NCBI GenBank assembly: GCA_021372515.1
Contig: JAJFUG010000061.1
Span: forward strand, 1 to 16,069
Reading direction: 5' to 3'
Source of the DNA: a bacterium
GTDB lineage: Bacteria; Gemmatimonadota; Glassbacteria; GWA2-58-10
Length of the DNA stretch: 16,069 bases
Part shown: positions 1 to 9,300 of the stretch, one piece after another
Numbering within the stretch: the stretch's first letter is position 1
Layout: every line of letters begins with the position of its first letter
Program-made: the position numbers and the translations under genes
The notes under the pieces: generated by a model
What the model was told of the DNA's origin: nothing
Database searches by the model: none
Seen by the model: the letters and a program-made list of their open reading frames with translations, nothing else

Positions 1-110
1 TTCGGCCAAAGCAGCAAAGCCAGCGGGGGCCGCAAACTCGTCCAGACCACGCCTCCGCTTCGATCTTAAGTGTTTACGGAGTGTTGATGCCGCTCGCGCG
101 TTGCAGCGGC

Positions 111-338
111 GGCGCTGCCGCGAATCGCCGCCGCGCTGTGCGTCAATTTCAGCCCCGGCCGTTTCACGTTCGATTACACGCTGCCCTGGCGGGAGGCTCA
201 GACAAGTGCGGCCCCCAAAGGCAACAGCGGCGGCCTGTCAGCCGCACGGGGCTTGGCTTTAACCCAGGATCGAGTCATTCCGATACGAACACTGTGTTCG
301 CCCATAACATTCTATGCATAAACCTAACCGGACATTGC
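111..338 (+). repeat. left copy of a ~229-bp long inverted repeat
   Basis: This segment is the reverse complement of 15841-16069. Aligning by hand I count about 16 mismatches and one single-base gap over 229 columns, roughly 93% identity. The section around 184-316 is almost unchanged. Conserved internal structures include a 5-bp-stem hairpin at 230-245 and the odd palindrome CGAACACTGTGTTCG at 286-300. At the outer edge a 9-bp GC stem pairs 106-114 with 126-134, which suggests the repeat starts slightly left of 111. A forward frame is open across it, but the mismatches fall evenly on codon positions 1, 2 and 3, which argues against coding. No transposase or tRNA lies beside it. It could be a dispersed intergenic repeat or the border of a larger element. 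Confidence 0.9.
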
Positions 339-346
339 TGTCCGGT
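327..346. repeat. perfect 8-bp-stem hairpin at inner edge of left repeat
   Basis: The arms ACCGGACA and TGTCCGGT are exact reverse complements around a TTGC loop. In the right copy the same position (about 15835-15853) keeps the loop and most pairs but has one mismatch in the stem. It sits where similarity between the two repeat copies ends, so it may be part of the element's boundary. Confidence 0.6.
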
Positions 347-427
347 GCGAAAGTTTTATCAAATCGGGAAGAGAGTTTTTATTGCGTTTCGGCCAATCCG
401 TTTATCTTTCCCGTGTCATTTCCATAA

Positions 428-447
428 GGGCACGGCATGCCGTGCCC
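428..447. repeat. 20-bp perfect palindrome
   Basis: The sequence gggcacggcatgccgtgccc equals its own reverse complement, with no loop. It lies in the non-coding flank 128 bp beyond the end of the operon. Palindromes of this GGGCACGGCATGCCGTGCCC type occur as dispersed intergenic repeats in various high-GC genomes, but that is from memory and needs a genome search. It could also form a cruciform or bind a dimeric protein. Confidence 0.6.
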
Positions 448-524
448 CTACAGGTCGATGCCTTCCCATCCGTTAAAATTTCGGACAGTGGACCAGGCAT
501 TCGTATAAGCCGTGGTTTACTCGG

Positions 525-554
525 GGCGGGAGGGGACGGCTGTCCCCTCCCGCC
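525..554 (-). terminator. strong hairpin after the last gene of the operon
   Basis: Arms 525-537 and 542-554 are perfect 13-bp reverse complements around a 4-base loop. The hairpin begins 20 bp beyond the TAA of the minus-strand CBM9-module gene. No clear U-run follows on the minus strand, so this is either an intrinsic terminator with a weak tract or a 3'-end stabilising stem. It is the only strong stem at the operon's end. Confidence 0.6.
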
Positions 555-574
555 ATTTACCGCTGCCAGGCGCC

Positions 575-3500
575 TTACTTCATCAGGATCATCTTCCGGG
601 TCATGTGGAAATCGCCGGCCTGGATGCGGTAGAAATAGACCCCCGAGCCCACGCCGCGCCCGGAGTCATCTCGCCCGTCCCAGAACACCGAGTAGGTGCC
701 GGGGTCGCGCTGCTCGGACACCAGATTACGCACGAGCTGGCCGCGCAGGTTGAACACCCGCAGCTCCACCCGCACGTTCTTGCCCTCCGGTATGTCGTAG
801 CTGATCACGGTGGAGGGATTGAACGGGTTGGGCACGTTCTGCTTGAGGGCGAAAGCCTTGGGCAGGCTGGCCGGGGCGCCGGCCCCGTACAGGGCCAGGC
901 GGAACGCCGCTTCCTCGTCCGGGGTGAGCTGCATCTCGGCCATGACCTTCTCGATGTAGGAGGCCTCCTCGGCGCTGAGGCCCTCGATCCGGGTCGCGGT
1001 CTGCTTCAGGTCGCTGGAGGAGGAAGCCGAGGCCAGCATCAGCCCGGACACCGGGCAGGTGCCGTTGATGATGTTGCGCAGCAGGATCACGGCGTCCGAA
1101 ATGCTGTACTTCCCGTCACCGTTCCAGTCCAGGCGCGGGTCGCCGGGCAGGCTGCGCGACAGCAGCAACATGAAAATCACGTCGTTCACGGTCAGCGCCT
1201 GGTCGCCGTTCAAGTCGCAGCTCTGGCCGCCCGTGACAGCGCCGCCACCGATGTAGCTTACTTTGCCGCCGGATTCCAGGCTGACAAAGGCCTTTTTCTG
1301 CTGCGGGGCGTCGCCGCGGTTGCCCCACATGTGCATGGCGTCCGTGCTGCCCTGCTGGTCGTCGATGGCGAAAGCCACGCGCACGGTCTCACCCTTGGTG
1401 TAGGCGTGGCCGTAGCTCACCGGGCTGTCCCAGGGCTCGAACAGCTCGATCACGTAGCCGGTGTTGCCCTCCTTGACCTTGACCGCCCGCTCGATACGGA
1501 ACAGGGCCGGGGGACGCGGGCCGGTGAAAGTGTAGGTGGGCTTCCAGCCCTTGGGTCCCAGAGCGGCCGAGATCAACCCGCCACCATCCGCCCCGAAATT
1601 CTGGTAGTGGTACCAGAGGCTGTCCACCGAGTCGTTGGGCTTGGCGAATGGGTTGAGTTCCACGTGGTCGGCGCTCCAGGGGCTGGCGTCGATATCCAGC
1701 GTGGAGTCGTTCACGTCGAACAGGTAGTAGAGCCCCAGTTCGTCCCAGGCCACTTTCACCGTGCCGCTGATCTGGGGCGAGTTGTCGAAGCTGGTCCGGA
1801 TGTCCAGGCCCGGGAAATCACCCCAGCCGGCGGTGTCGGCATCCACCGCCTGGAGGCTCGTGCCGCCACCCAGGTAGGAGACTTTGCCGTTGGCGCCCAG
1901 GACGATAAAAGCCAGGTGCTGCTGCGGTGTGTCGCCGCGGTTGCCCCAGAGGTGTTGGGTCTGGTCGCCGTTGGTGCGCTGGTCGAAAATCGCCAGGCCC
2001 AGGCGCACCGTGTCACCCAGGGCATAGGCTTTCCTGTAGCTCACCGGGCCGGTCCAGGGCTCGAACACCTCGATCGTGTAGCCCGAGCGGTCCTCGGCCA
2101 GCACCGCCTTGCGCTCGATCTGGAAAATGCCGTCACCCATGTTGGTGAAAATGGGCCGCCAGCCGCCCAGGGCGGCCGAGAACAGCGAACCGCCGTCCGC
2201 GCCCAGGTTGTGGTAGTAGGTGTAGCCGCTGTCGGGCAGGCCGAAAGGCGAGTACTCGACGCGCTCGGTGCCCCAGGGGCTCTTGTGGGTCGAGTCGGCC
2301 ACCAGGTCGGGGTCTTTCACGTCGAACAGGTAGTACAGCCCGGCGGAGTCCCAGGCCAACTTGACCGTGCCGCTGATCTGCGGGGTGCCGTCGAAGCTGG
2401 TCTTGATGTCCAGGCCGGGATAGCCGGCCCAGTCATCCGCCGCGCCGTCGATGCCCAGCAGGCTGGTCCCGCCGCCCAGGTAGCTCACTCCGCCGCCGGC
2501 TTTGAGGATCACGTAGGCGTAGTGCTGCTTGGGGTTGTCGCCACGGTTGCCCCAGCCGCTCTGCGTCTCGCCGTCCGCGTGCATGTCGAAGATCGCCAGG
2601 GCCACGCGCACCGTGTCGCCGGCCTGGTGCTCTTTCTGGTAGCTGGTCGCTCCGGCCCAGGACTGTGAGATTTCGATCACGTAGCCGCTCTTGTTGTCCG
2701 CGATCTTGGCCGCCCAGCGGATACCCAGCTCGCCCTGCTCGCTCAGGGTGCGGGTGGGTTTCCAGCCCAGGGGCTGCTTGGCCTCGGAAAGGTAGCCCAC
2801 TCCGTCCGCCCCGAAATTCTGGTAGTAGTAGAGGTTGCTGTCCGGGTTGACAAAGGGCTGCACCTCGACCCGCTCGGCGCTCCAGGGGCTCTTGTGGGTG
2901 GAGTCGGCCAGAAGGTCCGTGTCGGTCACGTCGAACAGGTAGTACATGCCCTGCGCGTCCCACCCCAGCTTCACCGTGCCGCTGATCTTGGGGCTGTTGT
3001 CGAAAGCGGTCTTTATGTCCAGGCCGTCCAGCTCGGCCCACTTGGCGTCCTTGACCCCGTCCACCTGCACCAGGGCCAGGGGCGGCACCTCGCCGGAGAG
3101 CTGAAGCTTTTCCAGGTCGCTGTTGTTGACCCGGGTCGACCACTCGTAGGCCGTGGTGGCATCACCAGCGTCCCGGTCGGTGACCTTGAAATTGATCCCG
3201 AGCAGGTTGCGGCGGTCCCAGGTGATCCCGCGTCCGTTGGCGCCCCAGGGGATGAACAGCTCGATCTTCCAGTTGGGTGCGGTTTCGGTCCCGGCCGTTC
3301 CGGCCCAGGTGATCCCGGCGGTGGAGAGGTCGGAGAACCAGCTTCCCCGACCGCCGGAGGCGTTGGGGTCGCTGCTGGGGCCGCCGCGGTAGAGCTGGCC
3401 GCCCTGCTTGGCATCCAGCGCGAAATGGATGAACGCGCTGTCGCTGTCCTCGTAGTCCCCGTCATAGTCCAGGTACAGCTCGATCCCGTCGCTCTCGTAG

Positions 3501-4843
3501 GCCGAACGCGGGCTCTGGCCCACGGCGTAGTAGTCGTCGTGCATGTCCAGGGCCACGTAGATGCCGTTCAGGTCCCAGGCATAGTAGACATTGCCCTTGA
3601 AATCGGCATCCCCGGTGGTTGAGTCGGTTGAGGAGCCCAGCACGAGCTTGCCGCCGGTGATCGAGGCGGCGCTGATCTCGACCCGGTTGGGGTCGGACAG
3701 GTCCCAGTCGCTCAGGTCGCCGTCCACCGTGATCGTGCGGTTGACCGCTGTCAGCGGCGGGGTCTTGTAGACTTTCTCAATCGTGGTGAACGATGCCACG
3801 TTGGAGAGGGCCGAGTTGTTGGGGGTCTCGTCGCTGGCGATCACCGCGGCGTAGTAGGTCACTCCTCCCTTGAGGCCGCTCAGTTCCAGGCTCATGCTCT
3901 GCCCGGCCTCCAGGGGGCTGGGCGCGCTGGAGACCTTGCGCGCCTGGGAGAAATTGCCGGCGGTGATGGGCGCGGTGCTGTAGCGGACATCGTAGGCCTG
4001 CGCCTTGCCGGTGTTGCCGTCATCGCCCACCGCGGTCCAGCGCAGAGTGGCGAGGTGATAGTCGCTGGTGGAGGCCACAGCGGCCAGGTCAGTCACCGCA
4101 GCGGGCGGGACCACATCGGTCTCGACCTGGATTTTCTCCACCTTCACGTCATCGACCATGATCTTGTCGTTCTGGGAGCCGAAACCGAGCTTGCCGCCCC
4201 AGGGCAGGTCGGGTATGACCGCGTTGTAGATTTCCATCCCATCCAGGTAGACCAGTATCTGCTGGCCTCGGCGCTCGACCACCACCTGCTGGTACTCCTC
4301 CTGCACCACGTCCTGGCCGGTGGAGTTTTCCAGATAGGGGGGGTAGTAGCGGTAGACCGCGCCGGCCGAGGGGTTGAGGTCGGTGCGCGGGTTCTTCAGG
4401 TTGTACTCGAAAATGCCGTCCGTGTCGAACGGGTCGCCGGTCTTGTTGATCCCGGTGTAGTAGTAGTGGTCCGGGTCGATGTAGTTGAAAATGACCGCGA
4501 AGTCCCAGTAGTCGGTGGGCTCGGCCACGATATCGCGGGCGTGGCGGATCCAGGCGGTGATCCGGTAGTTGTAGTTCAGGGTCACCCCGTCCAGCAGGAT
4601 ATACTCGCCCAGCGAGTTGCCCGGCCCGAACTCGAAGCTGTTGGGGACAATGGCCAGGGACTTGTCGCCCATGTCATCGGTGACTTCCCACTTGTCGGCG
4701 TGCAGCGGGGTCCAGCCTGTCAATACGCCGTTCTCGAAATTGTCCGAGAACACCAGCGAATCGGCGGCCGCGGCCCACAACCGCGAGTTCAGCGCCAGGA
4801 ACAGCACAGCGACCAGCAATGGATTGACTAACGTTTTTCGCAT
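575..4843 (-). CDS. secreted multi-domain protein: four CBM9-like modules, dockerin-like pair, T9SS-type tail
   Basis: This gene encodes 1422 residues. I start at the ATG at 4843, because GGAGG lies 6 bases upstream and a signal peptide (MRKTLVNPLLVAVLFLAL, then AAAADS) follows directly. A further-upstream ATG at 4978 would bury that signal. Domains in order: a concanavalin-like jelly-roll region (about 26-240); a fibronectin-III domain (about 243-352); a CBM9-like module (about 373-590); three tandem modules of about 203 residues each (594-797, 798-999, 1000-1203), each carrying GTVKxxWDxxGxYYLFDV and WGNRGD; a dockerin-like pair of calcium loops (1210-1221 DLNGDQ..., 1239-1250 DWNGDG...) between Cys1209 and Cys1263; and a FlgD-like sorting domain (1333-1422, from VPNPFNP to MILMK). 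CBM9 family domains bind sugars and the tail type directs export by T9SS-like systems, so a cell-surface or released glycan-binding protein is likely. No catalytic domain is recognisable. It is last in the operon, 266 bp after the PorV-like gene, so it may also have its own promoter. Confidence 0.93.
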   Translation of the reverse strand: MRKTLVNPLLVAVLFLALNSRLWAAAADSLVFSDNFENGVLTGWTPLHADKWEVTDDMGDKSLAIVPNSFEFGPGNSLGEYILLDGVTLNYNYRITAWIRHARDIVAEPTDYWDFAVIFNYIDPDHYYYTGINKTGDPFDTDGIFEYNLKNPRTDLNPSAGAVYRYYPPYLENSTGQDVVQEEYQQVVVERRGQQILVYLDGMEIYNAVIPDLPWGGKLGFGSQNDKIMVDDVKVEKIQVETDVVPPAAVTDLAAVASTSDYHLATLRWTAVGDDGNTGKAQAYDVRYSTAPITAGNFSQARKVSSAPSPLEAGQSMSLELSGLKGGVTYYAAVIASDETPNNSALSNVASFTTIEKVYKTPPLTAVNRTITVDGDLSDWDLSDPNRVEISAASITGGKLVLGSSTDSTTGDADFKGNVYYAWDLNGIYVALDMHDDYYAVGQSPRSAYESDGIELYLDYDGDYEDSDSAFIHFALDAKQGGQLYRGGPSSDPNASGGRGSWFSDLSTAGITWAGTAGTETAPNWKIELFIPWGANGRGITWDRRNLLGINFKVTDRDAGDATTAYEWSTRVNNSDLEKLQLSGEVPPLALVQVDGVKDAKWAELDGLDIKTAFDNSPKISGTVKLGWDAQGMYYLFDVTDTDLLADSTHKSPWSAERVEVQPFVNPDSNLYYYQNFGADGVGYLSEAKQPLGWKPTRTLSEQGELGIRWAAKIADNKSGYVIEISQSWAGATSYQKEHQAGDTVRVALAIFDMHADGETQSGWGNRGDNPKQHYAYVILKAGGGVSYLGGGTSLLGIDGAADDWAGYPGLDIKTSFDGTPQISGTVKLAWDSAGLYYLFDVKDPDLVADSTHKSPWGTERVEYSPFGLPDSGYTYYHNLGADGGSLFSAALGGWRPIFTNMGDGIFQIERKAVLAEDRSGYTIEVFEPWTGPVSYRKAYALGDTVRLGLAIFDQRTNGDQTQHLWGNRGDTPQQHLAFIVLGANGKVSYLGGGTSLQAVDADTAGWGDFPGLDIRTSFDNSPQISGTVKVAWDELGLYYLFDVNDSTLDIDASPWSADHVELNPFAKPNDSVDSLWYHYQNFGADGGGLISAALGPKGWKPTYTFTGPRPPALFRIERAVKVKEGNTGYVIELFEPWDSPVSYGHAYTKGETVRVAFAIDDQQGSTDAMHMWGNRGDAPQQKKAFVSLESGGKVSYIGGGAVTGGQSCDLNGDQALTVNDVIFMLLLSRSLPGDPRLDWNGDGKYSISDAVILLRNIINGTCPVSGLMLASASSSSDLKQTATRIEGLSAEEASYIEKVMAEMQLTPDEEAAFRLALYGAGAPASLPKAFALKQNVPNPFNPSTVISYDIPEGKNVRVELRVFNLRGQLVRNLVSEQRDPGTYSVFWDGRDDSGRGVGSGVYFYRIQAGDFHMTRKMILMK
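1235..3064 (-). repeat. three tandem ~610-bp repeats encoding CBM9-like modules
   Basis: Within the preceding gene, 2453-3064, 1847-2452 and 1235-1846 encode three successive copies of the same module. Each begins near GLDIKT(A/S)F or GLDIRTSF and ends at VSYLGGGTSL, or VSYIGGGAV in the last. Similarity is visible at the DNA level, for example the repeated stretches around 1740-1800, 2330-2410 and 2930-3020. This implies internal duplication followed by divergence. The upstream module at residues 373-590 is a more distant relative and lacks the WGNRGD signature. Confidence 0.85.
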
Positions 4844-5109
4844 GACCTGCCTCCGCTTGTCCGGCGGTGGTTTAAGGAGGGGCGACGTCCCGGGGCCGAC
4901 GGCTGTCTGCCGCCGCGCCAGGGGTCGCGTCCCGCGAAAAGGGAAGAAAGACCAAGCTCGGCTGTCCACCCCCTGCAAAAGGGTTGAGGGTCACAAGAAC
5001 AAGTCGGTGTGTGAATCGTGCTCTGTGCCTTGCCTGTATTCCGCTTGCAGTCAGTCGATTCGGGTCTGTCTTTCAAACGGCGGCCTGTCGCAGACGGATG
5101 TCCTCCGGC
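4844..5109. other. 266-bp spacer before the last operon gene
   Basis: This gap is much longer than the 53-bp and 61-bp gaps upstream in the same operon. It carries the GGAGG ribosome-binding site of the following gene. I find no sigma-54 -24/-12 match and no convincing sigma-70 pair in it, only short GC-rich inverted repeats. A processing site or a separate promoter is possible. Confidence 0.5.
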
Positions 5110-6267
5110 TCAGAAGCCCAGCGAGAGGCTGAAAAAGCTGTCGGCCGAGAGCCGTCCCTTGTCACGATAGGCGTAGTCGAAACCGATCTTCATCCGGCTG
5201 ATCGTGCGGCTGAACCCGAAGCCGAAGCTCAGGCCGCGCAGGCGGTCGGCGCCCTCCAGGTCCAGCTCGTCGCCCATGATCCGCCAGCCGGTGCGGGCCG
5301 CCAGCACATATTTCCCCTGCCACTGGTAGAGGAACTCGCCGCCCAGGCTGTAGTAGACCGGGATCGAGGAGGGCTGGGCGAACCCGCCCTCCAGGTTCAG
5401 GCTGTAGTTGTCGCTGGCCAGCGCGGTGTAGCAGATCGAGCCCTTGAGCACTGAGGGCAGGCCGAACGTGTTGGCGCTCTTGCGCCCGCTGCGCATGTCG
5501 CGCGGCGAGCGGGTGGAGGTCTCGCCCGGGTTGGGGGCCAGGCCCTCATCGGTCTCCGGGGCGTATTCCATGTCCAGGCGGCTGCCCGAGTAGGTAAGGT
5601 TCGAACCGAGGTTCTGGATCACGAAGCCGAAACGGATGCTGCGGTCCAGGAACTCGGTGTGGTAGTTGGCCCCCAGGTCGAAAGCCACGGCGTTGGCGGT
5701 GATGTTCCAGACATCCTCGTGCACCCACTTGACGTTCATCCCGGCCGAGAAGCGGTCGGAGAAGTTGTAGGCCAGGCTGCCGCCGATCTGCATGTTGTAG
5801 CTGTCGAACAGCTCGCCGGTGCCCTGCGGGTGGGTCACAGTGGTCACCTCCAGGGGCGGGCTGTTGAGGAAGCCCATGAAACCGCCCACCACCGCGCGGC
5901 CGTCCAGCACCGGTATCGCCCCGGCCGTGTAGTAGTACTGGAGGTCCAGGGTGTAGTCCACCACGGTGGCGAACATCTCGGGCCGCTGCATGAACCCCAG
6001 GCCGGCCGGGTTCCACCAGATCGCGGTGATATCATCCGCCCCGGCGATGTAGGCATCGCCCAGGGCCACTCCGCGCGAGCCCACCGGGATGGAGAGGAAA
6101 TTGCCGCTGCTCAGGCCCACGTTGGAGTAGTTCTTTATCCGGCCGGTTATCGGCACCTCGTTCAGGCCGTGGTCCTCCGCCGCGCCCACGCCCTGAGCCA
6201 TCAGCGGGGCGGCGGCCGGGACGGCCAGGGCGAGGCAGACCAGCAGCCGGGTTGCCAGTTTTCTCAT
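5110..6267 (-). CDS. PorV/PorQ-family outer-membrane protein
   Basis: The product is 385 residues. I start at the ATG at 6267: AAGGAG lies about 7 bases upstream and a clear signal peptide follows (MRKLATRLLVCLALAVPAAAPLMAQ). The ATG at 6342 would add 25 unlike residues and overlap the previous gene. Early in the mature protein is the family signature IPVGSRGVALGDAYIAGADD...WNPAGL. The rest has alternating hydrophobic strands typical of a beta-barrel and ends in SLSLGF with a terminal Phe, as outer-membrane barrels do. In T9SS bacteria PorV is the barrel that shuttles cargo bearing C-terminal signals to the attachment complex, while other family members have less clear roles. Its place between two genes whose products carry T9SS-like tails supports a dedicated cargo-handling or anchoring role. 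Function beyond family is inference. Confidence 0.9.
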   Translation of the reverse strand: MRKLATRLLVCLALAVPAAAPLMAQGVGAAEDHGLNEVPITGRIKNYSNVGLSSGNFLSIPVGSRGVALGDAYIAGADDITAIWWNPAGLGFMQRPEMFATVVDYTLDLQYYYTAGAIPVLDGRAVVGGFMGFLNSPPLEVTTVTHPQGTGELFDSYNMQIGGSLAYNFSDRFSAGMNVKWVHEDVWNITANAVAFDLGANYHTEFLDRSIRFGFVIQNLGSNLTYSGSRLDMEYAPETDEGLAPNPGETSTRSPRDMRSGRKSANTFGLPSVLKGSICYTALASDNYSLNLEGGFAQPSSIPVYYSLGGEFLYQWQGKYVLAARTGWRIMGDELDLEGADRLRGLSFGFGFSRTISRMKIGFDYAYRDKGRLSADSFFSLSLGF

Positions 6268-6328
6268 CGGGTTCTCCTTCAAGCCAGTTGGATTGTCCCC
6301 TGTAATCGGTGCTTCGCCGCGGCGGCGG

Positions 6329-9300
6329 TCACTCGATGACAAAGAATCGGCCGGTGGTCTGCTTGCCCCGGGCGTCGGTCACATGGTAGAAATACTGGCC
6401 GCTGGCGATCAGCGAGCCGAAACGGTTCTTCAGGTTCCAGGCCTCGGTGCCGCCGTGGGTGTCATACTGGTGGCCCAGCGGGTTGGCCCCCTGGTGGCGC
6501 AGCACCTGCACCAGGTCGCCGGCCAGGGTGTAGATCCGGATCGTGCAGTCCGAGGGCAGGTTGATGAACTCGATGCGCTTGTCCTCGATGCCCAGGTCCC
6601 AGGCCCCGCTCACCAGATAGGGGTTGGGCACCACCTTGATCCGGTTGAAATCCGTGTTTTCCGGCTGGTTGGAGGCCGCGGCGATCTCGAAGCGCAGATG
6701 GCTGCCGGGGATCGCGGGCCGCACCTTGGGCTGGGCGGCTTCACCCCGGCCGGTCTCGTTGAGGCCGATCTTGTTGCAGCGCAGCAGCCAGACCTGGCCC
6801 ACCGCGGGCGGCGTGTTGATGCCGATCAGGGAGATGACGTTGCCGCTGACGTAGATATCCAGGTCGGTGCGGCCCAGGGGGTCGAACTCGCTCTGGAGCA
6901 GAGTCGTGCGGGACGAGCGCGTGGCGCAGCGCTCCTTGCGCACCGTGTCCCAGCCGTCACGCGGCACGAAGCCCCAGCTTCCCTCCAGGTAAGGGCTGAA
7001 CGGCAGGTTGACCCGGTTGGTCTTGTCCTCCACGGCCAGGGTCAGCCTTCCGCCGCCGGCATCCTCCCAGCGCAGCTCGATATCGGCCAGGCGCATGCAG
7101 GAGGGCACGGCCCAGCGCACGCTCTGGCCCTGGCTGGTGGTCTTGTTGAAATTGACCTGCACCTCGGAGGCCCCGTTGTAGCCGCCCAGGTCGACAAGCT
7201 GGGCCTGGTAATCGGTGTCCACCCCGGGATGGACCAGCGAGACACTGGCCTCCAGCACCAGGGTGCCGTCCCCGGCCAGCTCGCGGTAGACCGGCAGGAC
7301 CGCCTCCTGGGTGGTGGCGGGCGGGTTGGCCTTGCGCGAGCCGATCACCACGGAGATCGTGTCGAGCATTTGCCCGTCACGCTCCCAGTGGCAGTAGTAG
7401 GTGACCGGGGCCACCGCGATCACTCCCACCCCGTCGAAAATGGAATCCACCACGAAATCCAGCCTGCCCGGCTTGACCAACTCGGCGTTGACCACATCCA
7501 TCTGCTTGAGGCCGAACGGGTTGGCCGGCAGCGGCGGGTCTGTCATCAGGCTGTCGGCATAGTGGACCGTGCCGCCGCCCTCCTCCAGGCGGGTGACACC
7601 GTCCGGGTAGAGCTGGAAAGTGGACTCGCCGGCGGCGCGCCAGCCCGAGGCGTCGCTGCGCGGAATGGCGGCCCGGGCGGTCTGGGTGGTCGACTCCAGG
7701 CTCATCACGCCCTGGGCCGGGTTGTAGTCGTAGGCGGTCACCGCGTACCAGACTTTGAACCCGTTGACCAGACGGCGGTCGGTGTCACGGTAGAAAAACT
7801 CCAAGCCTGTGTCCGTGCCCAGCTTGACCGTGTCCTGGATCGCGGTGGTCTCGCCGGTCACGCTCTTGCCGTCCTTGTCCACCACGGTCACGGTGTGGTT
7901 GGTGATGCCGTTGTTCTCGGTGGTGATCCCGTCCGCCAGGTCCCACTCGGCCAGCAGCTCCATGTAGGCCGGGCCGCGGAAAGAGCGGTAGAGACGGAAG
8001 CCCTGGAAATCCTTCTCGATGAAACCCGGCGAGTAGGAGGGGCTGTGCGGGTCGCTGGCGGCCTCGTAGAACGGGTCCTTGGAGAAGACCGACATGTCGT
8101 TCCAGGTGATCGTCACCTCGCCGTTGCCAGGGATCAACTCGAACTCGGGCGAGGCGGGCGGCGAGGGCTGGATGTAGTCGATGGCCTTGAGGGCGTGGGC
8201 CGCATCGGCCAGGGCCAGCATGGGCGTGAGGTTCTGCATCGGTATCTGGTCCGGGCTGCTGGGCACCACCCGGCCCTCGGTGGCCAGGTGGGCCACCTCG
8301 AAATAGGCCGAGTCCCAGGGGGCGAAATCCTCGATCACCCCGGAGGTGCCCAGGCAGTAGCCGAAACCGATCTGGAGGTCGAGCTGCAGCTCGGTGTTGC
8401 CGCTCTGGAACGGCGGGGCGCTGCTCAGGCCGCCCTTGACCTCGCGCTGATGGGTGTACCAGAGGTAGGCGTCCACATCCCCCTGGCCGTAGGAGCCGAT
8501 CCCGGAGCGGTCGGTGCCGGTGAGGTTGAGCACGGGCAGCTCCACGCCGGTCTTGTAGTCGGTAAGGTTCTGCAGGAAACAGAACCCGATACAGCCGGGG
8601 ATGCCCTCCCAGGGGACCTCGCGGCAGTCGGAGTCGAACTCGAACACCAGGCGCTGGCTGTTGACCACCCCGATGCGCTCGTCATCCACCGCCCCGGTCT
8701 CGTAGAACATGAACATGCCGGCCGCCAGGTTGTGGAACGTGTAGGCCGGGATGCGGTTGTATTCCTGGATCAGGTTGTACTTGAAAAAGGGCGTGGCGTT
8801 GTAAATCTTGGTGCGCTGGAAAATGATGTCCTCGGTCAGGCCGAGGCTGAAAGCGAAGAACAGGTTGGAGCAGGCCACGCCCAGCGGGTGCTCGCCGAAC
8901 ACGGCGCCGCTGTTGGGCCAGCCGGGATGGTCGTTCAGCACGTCGTTGGTATAGACCACCACGGTCTCGGAGCCGTAGAGAAGCGGATCGCCGTTCCTGT
9001 CCCGGAAGTCCGGGGGCCAGATTTCGAGGTCGGCCTTGGACAGGCTGCTCAGGGCGTGGTCCCAGCCGGTGTAAACCTTGCTTGAGATGTTGGCCTTGAA
9101 CGCGGCGTCCAGGTTGGCCTCGTTCCAAGGCTGGGCGCAGCCGGAGAGAATTTCCCAGCTCTTGGCGTAGGACTTGATCGTGTCCTCGAGCGTACCGTTG
9201 CCATCCAGGTCGGCCAGGGCGGCCACGGCCATGCCGCTCATGCCGCCACGCGGCCCCTGGTAGGTGTAGGAGTTGCCCGAGCCTTTGGGGTAGAATATCT

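Larger units (their letters stand above)
1..524. other. left non-coding flank with inverted repeat and palindromes
   Basis: I see no convincing gene in this stretch. Bases 1-69 are open in one forward frame ending in TAA and could be the last 22 codons of a gene entering from the left. A second forward frame is equally open with similar third-position GC, so I do not call it. From 111 to 338 lies the left copy of the long inverted repeat. Bases 339-524 hold a hairpin at the repeat's inner edge and a 20-bp perfect palindrome at 428-447. The minus-strand operon ends at 575, so this flank lies downstream of it. Confidence 0.7.

Noticed and set aside
1-69. possible 3' end of a gene entering from the left (22 codons, then TAA)
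   Set aside because: A second forward frame is equally open and has similar third-position GC. The stretch is too short to judge.
286-300. CGAACACTGTGTTCG as a LexA/SOS box
   Set aside because: The Gram-positive-type box is CGAAC-N4-GTTCG. Here the half-sites are separated by five bases, it is not in front of a gene on the left, and it is carried as part of the repeat.
81-476. 131-codon forward frame across the left inverted repeat
   Set aside because: Differences between the two repeat copies are spread evenly over codon positions and a single-base gap breaks the frame, so it is not under protein selection. The predicted protein is Arg/Gly/Pro-rich and unlike any family I know.
512-2668. 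718-codon open frame on the plus strand, opposite the CBM9-module gene
   Set aside because: It repeats with the same period as the minus-strand modules because it is their complement. No start signal or domain supports it.
6293-9085. 930-codon open frame on the plus strand, opposite the FN3-containing secreted protein
   Set aside because: Same reason: a compositional shadow with no recognisable features. The minus-strand frame has a signal peptide, ribosome-binding site and sorting domain.
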